Part shown: piece after piece, positions 16,594 to 23,888 of the stretch
Position numbering within the stretch: the first letter of the stretch is position 1
How the letters are laid out: every line of letters starts with the position of its first letter
NCBI GenBank assembly: GCA_002695185.1
Contig: NZOF01000130.1
Coordinates: forward strand, 1 to 23,888
Source: Erythrobacter sp.
Lineage (GTDB): Bacteria; Pseudomonadota; Alphaproteobacteria; Sphingomonadales; Sphingomonadaceae
Length of the DNA: 23,888 nt
Reading direction: 5' to 3'
The notes under the pieces: model-generated
What the model was told of the DNA's origin: nothing
The model's input: the letters and a program-made list of their open reading frames with translations, nothing else
The model's database searches: none
Translations under genes and position numbers: made by a program

Positions 16594-16642
16594 GGCCCGT
16601 TCTAGGTAGCCCGATACGGGCCGGATTTGACGGGTCCGGCCC
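16594..16642 (-). promoter_or_regulatory. two mutually exclusive hairpins in the rpoA-rplQ spacer
   Basis: gggccgga (16618-16625) pairs perfectly with tccggccc (16635-16642), loop 9. ggcccgt (16594-16600) pairs perfectly with acgggcc (16616-16622), loop 15. The arms overlap at 16618-16622, so only one can form at a time. In the minus-strand transcript the 16635-16642 hairpin is made first. It could be an attenuation or translational switch before rplQ, or only a processing site. No protein or ligand binding is implied by the sequence. Confidence 0.45.
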
Positions 16643-16660
16643 ACTCCCGTGTTCAAGGTG

Positions 16661-17716
16661 TTAGCCCAGAAGTTCTTGTTCGAGCTTCTTGGCCATTTCC
16701 TCAATGTTCTCAGGCGGCCAGCCCGGAATGTCCATGCCAAGGCGCAGACCCATCGAGCTCAGGACTTCCTTGATCTCGTTGAGCGATTTGCGACCGAAGT
16801 TCGGCGTACGGAGCATCTCGGCCTCGGTCTTCTGAACCAGGTCGCCAATGTAGATGATGTTGTCGTTCTTGAGGCAGTTCGCCGAACGGACCGACAGTTC
16901 CAGCTCGTCGACCTTCTTGAGAAGATAGCGGTTGAGCTGGTTGGTGTCGCTTTCCTGCGGCTCAGCAGCTTGGCCGATCATCGCGGAAGTCGGCTGCGGG
17001 ATGCCGTCTTCGAAGTGAACGAACAAAGTCAGTTGGTCCTGGAGAATACGCGCAGCATAGGCCACGGCATCTTCCGGGGTGACGGTGCCATCGGTTTCGA
17101 TGGTCAGCGAAAGCTTGTCGTAATCCAGTTCCTGGCCGACACGGGCATTCTCGACCTTGTAGCTGACCTGGCGAACCGGCGAATACAGGCTGTCTACCGG
17201 AATGAGGCCGATCGGTGCATCGACCGGGCGGTTCATCACGGCGGGACGATAGCCCTTACCGGTGTCGGCAGTCAGTTCCATGTTCAGCGTCGCGCCTTCG
17301 TCGAGATGACAGATCACAAGATCCTTGTTCATCACTTCGATGTCGCCCGAAACAGCGATGTCCCCGGCCTTCACTTCGCCAGGACCGGTCGCGGAGAGCT
17401 GAAGGCGCTTCATGCCCTCACCTTCCATCTTGAGCGCAATTTGCTTCACGTTCAGGACGATGTCGGTCACGTCCTCGCGCACGCCGGCAAGCGAGGAGAA
17501 TTCATGCAGCACATTCTCGATCTTGATCGAGGTGATGGCTGCACCCTGCAGCGAGGACAGCAGAACGCGACGCAGAGCATTGCCGAGCGTCAGGCCGAAG
17601 CCACGCTCGAGCGGCTCAGCCACGAAAGTAGCCTTGCGGCCCTTGTCGCCACTATCCTTGATGTCGAGGGTGTTGGGTTTCTTGAGTTCCTGCCAGTTCT
17701 TGTTGTTGACGGACAT
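16661..17716 (-). CDS. rpoA: DNA-directed RNA polymerase subunit alpha
   Basis: The alpha subunit, which dimerises to nucleate RNA polymerase assembly and contacts UP elements and activators. It has 351 residues. The N-terminal assembly domain covers about 1-235 ([25 protein letters not shown] is seen in two family-typical pieces near residue 40). After a linker, the C-terminal DNA-binding domain has [15 protein letters not shown] and [16 protein letters not shown]. The short extension after LGMDIPGW ([18 protein letters not shown]) is usual in alphaproteobacteria. The SD aggggaa lies before ATG 17716. It lies between rpsK and rplQ in the standard order. Confidence 0.98.
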   Translation of the reverse strand: MSVNNKNWQELKKPNTLDIKDSGDKGRKATFVAEPLERGFGLTLGNALRRVLLSSLQGAAITSIKIENVLHEFSSLAGVREDVTDIVLNVKQIALKMEGEGMKRLQLSATGPGEVKAGDIAVSGDIEVMNKDLVICHLDEGATLNMELTADTGKGYRPAVMNRPVDAPIGLIPVDSLYSPVRQVSYKVENARVGQELDYDKLSLTIETDGTVTPEDAVAYAARILQDQLTLFVHFEDGIPQPTSAMIGQAAEPQESDTNQLNRYLLKKVDELELSVRSANCLKNDNIIYIGDLVQKTEAEMLRTPNFGRKSLNEIKEVLSSMGLRLGMDIPGWPPENIEEMAKKLEQELLG

Positions 17717-17743
17717 GGATTTCCCCTGGTGTGGATGCGGGCA

Positions 17744-17810
17744 GGACCGGAGCTCAAACGAGCGTCCGGTCCGTGAAAATGTGTCGGTGGCTCAGCGGAT
17801 CCGAGCCACC
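17744..17810 (-). other. two tandem hairpins in the rpsK-rpoA spacer
   Basis: Two perfect 8-bp stems in the 107-base gap: ggtggctc (17786-17793) with gagccacc (17803-17810), and ggaccgga (17744-17751) with tccggtcc (17765-17772). On the minus strand the first is followed by cacatttt, a short T-run, so partial termination between rpsK and rpoA is possible. They could equally mark RNA processing sites. Confidence 0.5.
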
Positions 17811-17823
17811 AGGCAGGTACGGA

Positions 17824-18213
17824 TCAGACGCGGCGACGCTTGGAAGGACGGACCCCGTTGTGCGGGATCGGCGTCACGTCGCGGATCGAGGTGATCGTGA
17901 AGCCCACTGCAGCAAGACCGCGCAGTGCACTTTCACGGCCCGAACCCGGGCCCTTCACTTCGACCTCAAGGGTACGCACGCCGTGCTCGGCAGCCTTGCG
18001 GCCTGCGTCGTCGGCAGCAACCTGGGCGGCATAGGGAGTAGACTTGCGGCTCCCCTTGAAGCCCATCATGCCGGCACTGGACCAGCTGATGGCATTGCCC
18101 TGCGCATCCGTGATGGTGATCATGGTGTTGTTAAAGCTGGCGTTGATGTGAGCAACACCGCTCGAAATGTTCTTTTTGTCGCGGCGCCTAACGCGGCCGG
18201 GTTCGCGTGCCAT
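17824..18213 (-). CDS. rpsK: 30S ribosomal protein S11
   Basis: The small-subunit platform protein. 129 residues, the usual length. Typical segments are [21 protein letters not shown], in pieces, then [21 protein letters not shown] and the C-terminal [24 protein letters not shown] at 18213 has gagga upstream. It lies 60 bases after rpsM and 107 before rpoA. Confidence 0.98.
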   Translation of the reverse strand: MAREPGRVRRRDKKNISSGVAHINASFNNTMITITDAQGNAISWSSAGMMGFKGSRKSTPYAAQVAADDAGRKAAEHGVRTLEVEVKGPGSGRESALRGLAAVGFTITSIRDVTPIPHNGVRPSKRRRV

Positions 18214-18273
18214 GGTTCAATATTCCTCTATTCTATCAAGAAGGGAAAAGCCTGAGGGACAAAGCCCCGCAGC

Positions 18274-18642
18274 TTACTTCTTCTTGCCAGCGATCGGCTT
18301 GGCCTTACCCTTGCGGGTACGGGCGTTGGTGTGAGTGCGCTGGCCGCGAACGGGCAAACCGGCACGGTGACGCAGGCCGCGATAAGAACGCAGGTCCATC
18401 AGACGCTTGATGTTCATCGCAGTGTCACGGCGAAGGTCACCTTCAACCATGTGCTCTTCATCGATCGTTTCGCGAATGCGCAGAACTTCCTCGTCGGAAA
18501 GATCCTGCACGCGGCGGGAGTGATCGATGCCAAGCTTGTCGGCGATCTGGACAGCCGTTGTGCGACCGATTCCGTGAATATAGGTGAGCGCGATAATAAC
18601 GCGCTTGTTGGTGGGGATATTTACCCCGGCAATACGAGCCAC
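18274..18642 (-). CDS. rpsM: 30S ribosomal protein S13
   Basis: The small-subunit head protein that contacts the P-site tRNA and 50S. 122 residues. It starts with [15 protein letters not shown], has the helix-hairpin-helix region [11 protein letters not shown] and the basic C-terminal tail [20 protein letters not shown] followed by [14 protein letters not shown]. The start codon is GTG at 18642, preceded by ggagaatta. It is the first gene of the alpha block here, separated from its usual upstream partner adk by gdhA and a 294-base gap with promoter candidates. Confidence 0.98.
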   Translation of the reverse strand: MARIAGVNIPTNKRVIIALTYIHGIGRTTAVQIADKLGIDHSRRVQDLSDEEVLRIRETIDEEHMVEGDLRRDTAMNIKRLMDLRSYRGLRHRAGLPVRGQRTHTNARTRKGKAKPIAGKKK

Positions 18643-18936
18643 TTAATTCTCCATGCTCCACAGGGTCGTTTGGAAGCGCGACCCCATCTCAACGCCTTCT
18701 TTCACCGATAGACACGGACGCCTGAAGCGCAGAAAATCCGGATGGCGCGCGCAATAGCTGACACCTGCCGGATCCACCGAAACCATCGAATGAACGGCGC
18801 GCATAATAGGATTCGGCGGAGCCGTCAACCATCTGCGCGCGCAATCACGAGAGACCAAGGATATAGATCCGGCCTTCGCGATTTCAATGCCGCAACCTTA
18901 TAAGGTATGACCAGTCTAGTCAAAATCCCGCAGTAA
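18643..18936 (-). promoter_or_regulatory. rpsM upstream region with two promoter candidates
   Basis: 294 bases with no convincing gene. Proximal candidate on the minus strand: ttgacg (18828-18823) and tattat (18808-18803), followed by a GC-rich gcgcgcc discriminator as in stringently controlled ribosomal promoters. The 14-base spacer is short unless the -10 is read a few bases downstream. Distal candidate: ttgact (18923-18918) with tataag or taaggt (spacer 15 or 17). A gggtcg/cgaccc inverted repeat (18663-18668 and 18679-18684) lies just before the rpsM SD and may be a leader hairpin. Because gdhA separates rpsM from the spc operon, an own promoter is expected. Confidence 0.5.
18895..18906. 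promoter_or_regulatory. 12-bp palindrome overlapping the distal -10 candidate
   Basis: accttataaggt is a perfect 12-bp palindrome 31 bases beyond the gdhA stop. It overlaps the proposed -10 of the distal rpsM promoter, the position expected of an operator. It could also be chance or a small hairpin. Confidence 0.35.
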
Positions 18937-20313
18937 CTACACTACACCGAATGCGAGCATGGCATCCGCGACCTTCCGGAAGCCTGCGATATTAGCGCCG
19001 CGGACGTAGTCGACCTGCCCATCTTCGCCTTTGCCATCTTGCACGCATTTTCGATGAATATCCTGCATGAGTTCGGTCAGCATGCGGTCGAGCTTGCCAC
19101 GCTCCCAACTTACGCGTCCTGAGTTCTGGCTCATTTCCAAGCCGGAAACCGCAACTCCACCTGCGTTGGCAGCCTTGGCCGGACCAAACAGAATTCCGGC
19201 ATTGCGAAAGGCGTCGGACGCCTTTGCCGTGCTGGGCATGTTCGCTCCCTCGACGACAGCCATCACATCATTCTTCAGAAGCGTCTTTGCAGCGTCCTTC
19301 CCCAGTTCATTCTGTGTGGCGCAGGGCACTGCGATATCACATTCAACGCTCCATGGCGCCTTGCCCTTGTGATACTCCGCGTTGCTGAATTGATCTGCAA
19401 ATTCGGAAATGCGTCCTCTCCGCTCTAACTTGAGTGTCTTGACCCAATCCAGCTTCTCTTCGTTGATGCCGTCAGGATCATGAATGAACCCGTCACTATC
19501 GGAGAGCGTAAGGACTTTGGCTCCTTCTTCGATAAGCTTTTCGGCAGCATGAAGCGCTACGTTCCCTGAGCCGGACAACACGGCAGTTTTGTCTTTCAGC
19601 TCTTCATCGTCAGTTTCCAGCATCTCGCGCAGGAAATAGACCACGCCATACCCGGTTGCCTCTGTCCTGAGATCTGAACCACCATATTCGCTTCCCTTGC
19701 CAGTTAGCACGCCTTCCCAGCGGCCGGTAAGTCTCTTGTACTGGCCGAACATATACCCGATCTCTCTCGACCCGACACCGATATCCCCCGCCGGTACGTC
19801 AGTGTCAGGGCCGATGTGACGATAGAGCTCCGACATGAAAGACTGGCAGAAGCGCATCACCTCGCGATCGGATTTTCCTTTGGGATTGAAATTAGAGCCG
19901 CCCTTCGCCCCACCCATCGGGAGACCTGTCAGGGAATTCTTGAACGTCTGTTCGAATGCGAGGAACTTGAGCACGCTTTCAGTCACGCCCTCGGAAAAGC
20001 GCAACCCACCTTTGTAAGGCCCGACCGCGTTATTGTTCTGAACACGCCAACCGCGTTCGACCCGCACGTTGCGGTCATCATCCTCCCAGCAGACGCGGAA
20101 CGATACTATCCGGTCCGGTTCGGCGATCCGCCGAAGTATCTCGGCTTCATGATATTCGGAATGCTCCCGGACGAACGGGATGATGTCTCGCGCCACGTCT
20201 TCCACGGCCTGGACGAACTCTTCCTGGCCGGGATTACGTTCGCGTACGCCTGCGATGAAACTGTCTAGATCGGGGATTGTGTTTGGCAATGCGGCCTCCA
20301 TGTCTTTCGACAT
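18937..20313 (-). CDS. gdhA: NADP-type glutamate dehydrogenase
   Basis: Interconverts glutamate and 2-oxoglutarate plus ammonia, normally in the aminating direction for NADP enzymes. 458 residues, matching the small hexameric class (about 450). The catalytic set is complete: Lys101 in GPYKGGLRF, Lys125 in QTFKNSLTG, Lys137 in PMGGAKGG and Asp177 in PAGDIGVG. The Lys125-Lys137-Asp177 spacing equals that of Clostridium symbiosum GDH (113/125/165). The nucleotide-binding turn is SGSGNVA (247-253), and LTLSDSDG follows the second strand, which favours NADP. ATG 20313 lacks a strong SD; Met5 at 20301 is an alternative. Unusually, it lies inside the ribosomal cluster between adk and rpsM, on the same strand, and shares its substrate with the OGDH complex encoded at the other end. 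Confidence 0.96.
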   Translation of the reverse strand: MSKDMEAALPNTIPDLDSFIAGVRERNPGQEEFVQAVEDVARDIIPFVREHSEYHEAEILRRIAEPDRIVSFRVCWEDDDRNVRVERGWRVQNNNAVGPYKGGLRFSEGVTESVLKFLAFEQTFKNSLTGLPMGGAKGGSNFNPKGKSDREVMRFCQSFMSELYRHIGPDTDVPAGDIGVGSREIGYMFGQYKRLTGRWEGVLTGKGSEYGGSDLRTEATGYGVVYFLREMLETDDEELKDKTAVLSGSGNVALHAAEKLIEEGAKVLTLSDSDGFIHDPDGINEEKLDWVKTLKLERRGRISEFADQFSNAEYHKGKAPWSVECDIAVPCATQNELGKDAAKTLLKNDVMAVVEGANMPSTAKASDAFRNAGILFGPAKAANAGGVAVSGLEMSQNSGRVSWERGKLDRMLTELMQDIHRKCVQDGKGEDGQVDYVRGANIAGFRKVADAMLAFGVV

Positions 20314-20396
20314 TTACGGCTGCGCATTCCGATTGTTCACCTAACCGGAAAATATCTTCTCGCTGGTTTTACAGAGACCAAATACTCTCTGAGCGC

Positions 20397-21041
20397 TCAG
20401 GCGAGAATGGAATCGATGGCGTGCGTAACTTCGTCAATTGCGCCCATACCGTCGACGCGTGCGACGATGCCGCGTTTTTCGTATCCGGGGAGGATCGGAG
20501 CGGTTTCATTGCGGTAGACCTGCATGCGATGCCGCACGGTTTCTTCCGTATCATCCGGCCGGCGCTTGAACTCGGTCGACCCGCATTCATCGCACACGCC
20601 TTCGACTTTCGGCTGCTTGAAAACCTCGTGATAGCCGGCCCCGCAGTTGGCGCAGGAAAAGCGGCCCGTAATACGCTCTACGAGTGCATCTTCGTTCACT
20701 TCCAGCTCGATCACATGATCAAGGTTTCGGCCATGTTTGGCCAAAATCTCATCCAGCTGATCGGCCTGCGCTGCCGTGCGCGGATAGCCATCGAAGATTG
20801 CGCCCACTTCAGGACCCATGTCCGCGAGTTTCGCATCGATCATGGCGGAAACGATATCGTCCGAAACGAGCGAACCCGAGTCCATGATGTCGGCAACCTT
20901 GCGACCGAGTTCGGTATCCGCCTTGCGGGTTTCGCGAAGCATGTCGCCGGTCGACAGCTGCATCATCCCGTGATGCTCGACCAGGCGCTGCGCCTGCGTA
21001 CCCTTGCCCGCGCCCGGAGGCCCCAGAAGTATGATGTCCAT
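20397..21041 (-). CDS. adk: adenylate kinase, zinc-LID type
   Basis: Catalyses ATP + AMP to 2 ADP. 214 residues. The P-loop is GPPGAGKGTQ (7-16), with DGYPRTAAQ (84-92) as the NMP-binding signature. The LID contains Cys130-x2-Cys133-x16-Cys150-x2-Cys153, the four-cysteine structural zinc site known from Gram-positive enzymes, with the same numbering as Bacillus stearothermophilus adenylate kinase. It follows secY by 32 bases, with aagggga as SD. Its stop lies in the palindrome ctgagcgctcag (20389-20400), of doubtful meaning. Confidence 0.97.
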   Translation of the reverse strand: MDIILLGPPGAGKGTQAQRLVEHHGMMQLSTGDMLRETRKADTELGRKVADIMDSGSLVSDDIVSAMIDAKLADMGPEVGAIFDGYPRTAAQADQLDEILAKHGRNLDHVIELEVNEDALVERITGRFSCANCGAGYHEVFKQPKVEGVCDECGSTEFKRRPDDTEETVRHRMQVYRNETAPILPGYEKRGIVARVDGMGAIDEVTHAIDSILA

Positions 21042-21073
21042 CGAGAGAGGTCCCCTTCCCCGAGTGTCCTGCT

Positions 21074-22438
21074 TTAGCGCAGGCGGCCCTTGAGCTTGGC
21101 CTTTTTGATAAGGTCGCCATACTGGTGCGCCAGCAGGTGCGATTGAATTTGGCTAATGGTATCCACAGTCACGTTCACCACGATCAGCAGGCTGGTACCA
21201 CCCAGGAAGAGCGGAACGCCAGTCTGAGCAATCATGTATTCGGGAACAACGCAGACAAAAGTCAGATAGATTGCACCGATGACCGTGATGCGCGTCAGCA
21301 CGTAATCGAGATAGTCTTCAGTCCGCTTGCCCGGACGGATGCCGGGGATGAAGCCGCCATTCTTCTTCAGATTGTCAGCGGTTTCTTCGGGATTGAAGAC
21401 AACTGCGGTGTAGAAGAAACAGAAGAAGATGATGCCGATCGCATAGAGCGTCATGTAGAGCGGCTGTCCGTGCTGCAGGTACTGAAGCACAGTCTGGATG
21501 GTCCCACCCAGCCCACTATCGGTGTCGAGCGAATTACCGGCGAACTGGGTAATCGTCAGCGGCAGTAGCAGCAAGGAACTCGCGAAAATCGGAGGGATGA
21601 CGCCCGCGGTATTGAGCTTGAGCGGAAGATGCGAACGGTCCGCCTGCATCATACCACGCTGCGTGGCCCGCTTCGGATATTGGACGAGCAACCGGCGTTG
21701 TGCCCGCTCGAAGAAGCTGATCAGAAGGATCAGCCCAACGACCATCACGATGAAGCCGAGAAGGATACCGGTCGAGATAGACCCTTCGCTGTAACCCGAG
21801 GTCATGTTGGTGACGAAGGTCGGGAACTGCGCAACAATGCCCGCCATGATGATGAGCGACACACCGTTGCCGATACCGCGACTGGTGATCTGCTCACCCA
21901 GCCAGAGGAGGAACATCGTTCCCCCGACAAGGCTGATGACCGCACCGATGCGGAACATGTAGCCCGGATCCACAACTGCAGCGATACCGCTCGAAGCACC
22001 GAAGCTCTCAAGTCCGGCCGCGAGGAACCAGCCCTGGACCGTGCAGAGCAGCACCGTCCCGTAACGGGTGTACTGGTTAAGCTTCTGCCTGCCGGCAGCG
22101 CCTTCTTTCTTGAGCGCCGCAAGCGTCGGGTGCAGCGCAGAAGCCATCTGAACCACGATCGAGGCAGTGATGTAAGGCATTACGCCGAGCGCGATAAGGC
22201 TCATGCGTTCAAGGCTGCCGCCGGTGAACATGTTGAACATGTCAATGATGCCGCCCTGGGTCTGGTCGGCAAGTTGACTCAACGCGCGGGCATTGATTCC
22301 CGGAAGGGGAACGAAGCTCAGGAAGCGAAAGACAATGAGCGCACCCACTGTGAACCAGATACGGTTCTTCAGCTCGGTGGCCTTGGAGAAATTGGCGAGA
22401 CTGATGTTGCTCGCAAAATTATCGGCGCGTGATGCCAT
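21074..22438 (-). CDS. secY: protein translocase subunit SecY
   Basis: The channel subunit of the SecYEG translocon in the inner membrane. 454 residues with ten membrane segments. The signatures FVPLPGINARAL (about 46-57), the plug-region MFNMFTGGSLERMS, ALGVMPYITASIVVQ, QYPKRATQRGM, LNTAGVIPPIFASSLL and GGFIPGIRPGK are all present. The C-terminus (HQYGDLIKKAKLKGRLR) is basic, facing the ribosome. The start at 22438 has only a weak SD (gaagac). It follows rplO by 104 bases and precedes adk, the standard spc-operon order. Confidence 0.98.
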   Translation of the reverse strand: MASRADNFASNISLANFSKATELKNRIWFTVGALIVFRFLSFVPLPGINARALSQLADQTQGGIIDMFNMFTGGSLERMSLIALGVMPYITASIVVQMASALHPTLAALKKEGAAGRQKLNQYTRYGTVLLCTVQGWFLAAGLESFGASSGIAAVVDPGYMFRIGAVISLVGGTMFLLWLGEQITSRGIGNGVSLIIMAGIVAQFPTFVTNMTSGYSEGSISTGILLGFIVMVVGLILLISFFERAQRRLLVQYPKRATQRGMMQADRSHLPLKLNTAGVIPPIFASSLLLLPLTITQFAGNSLDTDSGLGGTIQTVLQYLQHGQPLYMTLYAIGIIFFCFFYTAVVFNPEETADNLKKNGGFIPGIRPGKRTEDYLDYVLTRITVIGAIYLTFVCVVPEYMIAQTGVPLFLGGTSLLIVVNVTVDTISQIQSHLLAHQYGDLIKKAKLKGRLR

Positions 22439-22495
22439 TGGTCGTCTTCGATCCTAGCTTGCCGCCGGCCCGTCCCGGCGTTGACCGGACAGATA

Positions 22496-22529
22496 GGGAG
22501 CGAGGCGACCTTTGTCGAACCCCGCTCCC
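22496..22529 (-). other. stem-loop in the rplO-secY spacer
   Basis: gggagcg (22496-22502) pairs with cgctccc (22523-22529), with a possible inner cgac/gtcg pairing. No T-run follows on the minus strand, so it is more likely an mRNA processing or attenuation element than a terminator. It lies just after the rplO stop. Confidence 0.4.
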
Positions 22530-22542
22530 CAAATTCTCGGTA

Positions 22543-23076
22543 TTATTTGGACTTCTTGGCCTTGTTGGCTTCAGTCCGCTTGGCTTTCTTCTCGGCTTCG
22601 CTCTCGCCCTTGGCGATAACTTCAACCGATCCACCAGCCTTTTCGACCGCTTCGATGGCGCCCTTGGAGGCACCGGCAACGACGAACTTGGCCTTGGCCT
22701 TCAGTTCACCCTTGCCGAGCAGACGGACGCCGTCCTTGCCGCCACGTGCGAGGCCAGCGGCCTTGAGCGCTGCGTGGTCGATGTCCTTGCTGCCGTCGAG
22801 CTTCTTCTCGTCGATGAACTTCTGGACCATTCCCAGGTTCACTTCGGCATAATCCTTGCCGAACGGATTGTTGAAGCCGCGCTTCGGCAGGCGCATGTGA
22901 AGCGGCATCTGGCCGCCTTCAAAGCCCTTGATGGCTACGCCGGAACGGCTCTTCTGGCCCTTCTGGCCACGGCCACCGGTCTTGCCCTTGCCCGAGCCGA
23001 TGCCACGGCCGACACGGATGCGCTCCTTGCGGGCGCCGGGATTGTCGCGGATGTCATTAAGTTTCATAGTCTGCAC
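22543..23076 (-). CDS. rplO: 50S ribosomal protein L15
   Basis: The large-subunit assembly protein L15. 177 residues. It starts with MKLNDIRDN after a short MQT lead (ATG 23076) and has the Gly/Arg-rich [17 protein letters not shown] and GQKSRSG region and [17 protein letters not shown]. The C-terminal domain ([22 protein letters not shown]) is standard, then a Lys-rich tail ([18 protein letters not shown]) of about 20 residues is added, making it longer than the common 145-160. It lies between rpmD and secY. Confidence 0.97.
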   Translation of the reverse strand: MQTMKLNDIRDNPGARKERIRVGRGIGSGKGKTGGRGQKGQKSRSGVAIKGFEGGQMPLHMRLPKRGFNNPFGKDYAEVNLGMVQKFIDEKKLDGSKDIDHAALKAAGLARGGKDGVRLLGKGELKAKAKFVVAGASKGAIEAVEKAGGSVEVIAKGESEAEKKAKRTEANKAKKSK

Positions 23077-23110
23077 TCGCTTTCGCTTTTGTTCGCGCTG
23101 TAAAATGGAA

Positions 23111-23135
23111 GCGGCCCGCTATCGCAGCAGGCCGC
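23111..23135 (-). other. stem-loop in the rpmD-rplO spacer
   Basis: gcggcc (23111-23116) pairs with ggccgc (23130-23135). On the minus strand it is followed by ttccatttta, a weak T-rich stretch, so it might attenuate transcription between rpmD and rplO. A smaller cgaaga/tcttcg hairpin (23156-23172) surrounds the rpmD stop. Confidence 0.4.
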
Positions 23136-23162
23136 CCCCGTCAAATTGTAATCACCGAAGAT

Positions 23163-23351
23163 TTAGTCTTCGACGATCGCCACCAGATGCGGGACCTTGG
23201 CAACGGCACCACGAACCTCTGGGGTATCCTGGCGCTCGACGACCTTGTGCATCTTGTTCAAGCCAAGACCGATGAGGATCTTCTTCTGGCTTTCGGGACG
23301 GCGGATCGGCGAACCGATCTGCTTCAGCTTGATGATCTTGTTCTTCGCCAT
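23163..23351 (-). CDS. rpmD: 50S ribosomal protein L30
   Basis: 62 residues, normal for bacterial L30. [34 protein letters not shown] and DTPEVRGAV are the family landmarks. ATG 23351 lies 5 bases after the rpsE stop, with its SD (cggag) inside the rpsE end, so translation is probably coupled. Confidence 0.97.
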   Translation of the reverse strand: MAKNKIIKLKQIGSPIRRPESQKKILIGLGLNKMHKVVERQDTPEVRGAVAKVPHLVAIVED

Positions 23352-23356
23352 CTCGA

Positions 23357-23888
23357 TTACTCCGCGATAGCCGCGGCGTCGGCTTCAGCCTCGGCCTCGG
23401 ACGCACCACCGCGACCAAGCAGGTCGGCGACCTTCTTGCCGCGACGCTGAGCAACCGACTTCGGCGAAGTCTGTTCGGTCAGCGCATCGAAAGTGGCACG
23501 GATCATGTTGTAGGGGTTCGAGGTACCGACCGACTTGGTCACCACATCGGCGACGCCGAGGCTTTCAAACACGGCACGCATAGGACCACCGGCGATGATA
23601 CCGGTACCCGGAGGTGCCGTACGAAGCGTGACCTTGCCCGCACCGAAACGGCCATTGCCGTCATGGTGAAGCGTGCGGCCTTCCTTGAGAGGAACGCGGA
23701 TCATCTTCTTGCGCGCAGCAGCCGAAGCCTTCTGAATGGCTTCCGGCACTTCGCGGGCCTTGCCCTTGCCGAATCCGACACGGCCCGAACCGTCACCCAC
23801 GACAACCAGTGCAGCGAAACCGAAGCGCTTACCGCCCTTCACCGTCTTGCTGACGCGGTTGATGTGGACGAGCTTCTCGATGATGCCG
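23357..23888 (-). CDS. rpsE: 30S ribosomal protein S5, N-terminus outside window
   Basis: The small-subunit protein S5, involved in decoding accuracy. The frame is open to the right edge, reading [20 protein letters not shown] before the body, so the 5' end is missing. Typical segments: [42 protein letters not shown] and [14 protein letters not shown]. The C-terminus has an added Ala/Glu-rich tail ([17 protein letters not shown]) not found in E. coli S5 but common in sphingomonad-like proteins by my recollection. Confidence 0.97.
   Translation of the reverse strand, partial: GIIEKLVHINRVSKTVKGGKRFGFAALVVVGDGSGRVGFGKGKAREVPEAIQKASAAARKKMIRVPLKEGRTLHHDGNGRFGAGKVTLRTAPPGTGIIAGGPMRAVFESLGVADVVTKSVGTSNPYNMIRATFDALTEQTSPKSVAQRRGKKVADLLGRGGASEAEAEADAAAIAE

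Noticed and set aside
16649..17776. Plus-strand open frame (375 codons) opposite rpoA
   Set aside because: Antisense shadow of rpoA; no SD or domain.
20389..20400. 12-bp palindrome ctgagcgctcag at the adk stop
   Set aside because: Short, followed by no T-run, and partly made of adk codons; too little to call an operator or terminator.
22429..23103. Plus-strand open frame opposite rplO
   Set aside because: Mirror of Lys/Ala-rich L15 codons giving a Leu/Ala-rich translation that only imitates a membrane protein.
1..23888. tRNA, rRNA, CRISPR arrays, insertion sequences, prophage or defence genes
   Set aside because: None recognised on either strand; no regularly spaced repeats, transposase motifs or tRNA-like cloverleaf seen by eye.

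Overview
The window looks like part of a chromosome of an alphaproteobacterium, most likely a member of the Sphingomonadales close to Erythrobacter. The inference rests on the protein sequences, the high GC content of the core genes, the mdh/sucD/sucA/sucB/lpdA and secY/adk/rpsM/rpsK/rpoA/rplQ gene orders, and the many long antisense open frames typical of such DNA. No database search supports the assignment.

Left part (1-7595, + strand): a TCA-cycle operon. It has the 3' end of malate dehydrogenase (mdh), succinyl-CoA ligase alpha (sucD) and the complete 2-oxoglutarate dehydrogenase complex: E1 sucA, E2 sucB and E3 lpdA. Between mdh and sucD sits an AT-richer gene of unknown function (300-1076). 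sucC, often found at this position, is absent from the window. Directly after lpdA is a 277-residue membrane protein that keeps several SEDS (FtsW/RodA) landmarks but is about 100 residues short and has Glu where the catalytic Asp should be.

Middle part (8520-15930): accessory genes. A secreted class-C-type serine hydrolase (+) converges on an M49 (DPP III-like) lipoprotein metallopeptidase (-), with a perfect 10-bp hairpin between them. The peptidase is divergent from an amidase-signature enzyme (+), which starts at TTG. Next come a PepSY-like membrane protein broken by a frameshift at a GC-dinucleotide run, and a TRIC/UPF0126 channel protein overlapping it by GTGA. Two secreted, Arg/Tyr/Asp-rich paralogues on the minus strand follow.

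Right part (16097-23888, - strand): the end of the spc and alpha ribosomal operons, in transcription order rpsE (partial), rpmD, rplO, secY, adk, then gdhA, then rpsM, rpsK, rpoA, rplQ and a rho-independent terminator. The NADP-type glutamate dehydrogenase gene gdhA interrupts the usual adk-rpsM junction. The 294-bp gap before rpsM carries two promoter candidates and a 12-bp palindrome. Several spacers in this operon hold good hairpins, including two mutually exclusive ones between rpoA and rplQ.

No tRNA, rRNA, CRISPR array, insertion sequence or phage gene was recognised. The least ordinary items are the SEDS-like protein, the inserted gene in the TCA operon, the repairable PepSY frameshift, the HELSH-type M49 lipoprotein and gdhA inside the ribosomal operon.
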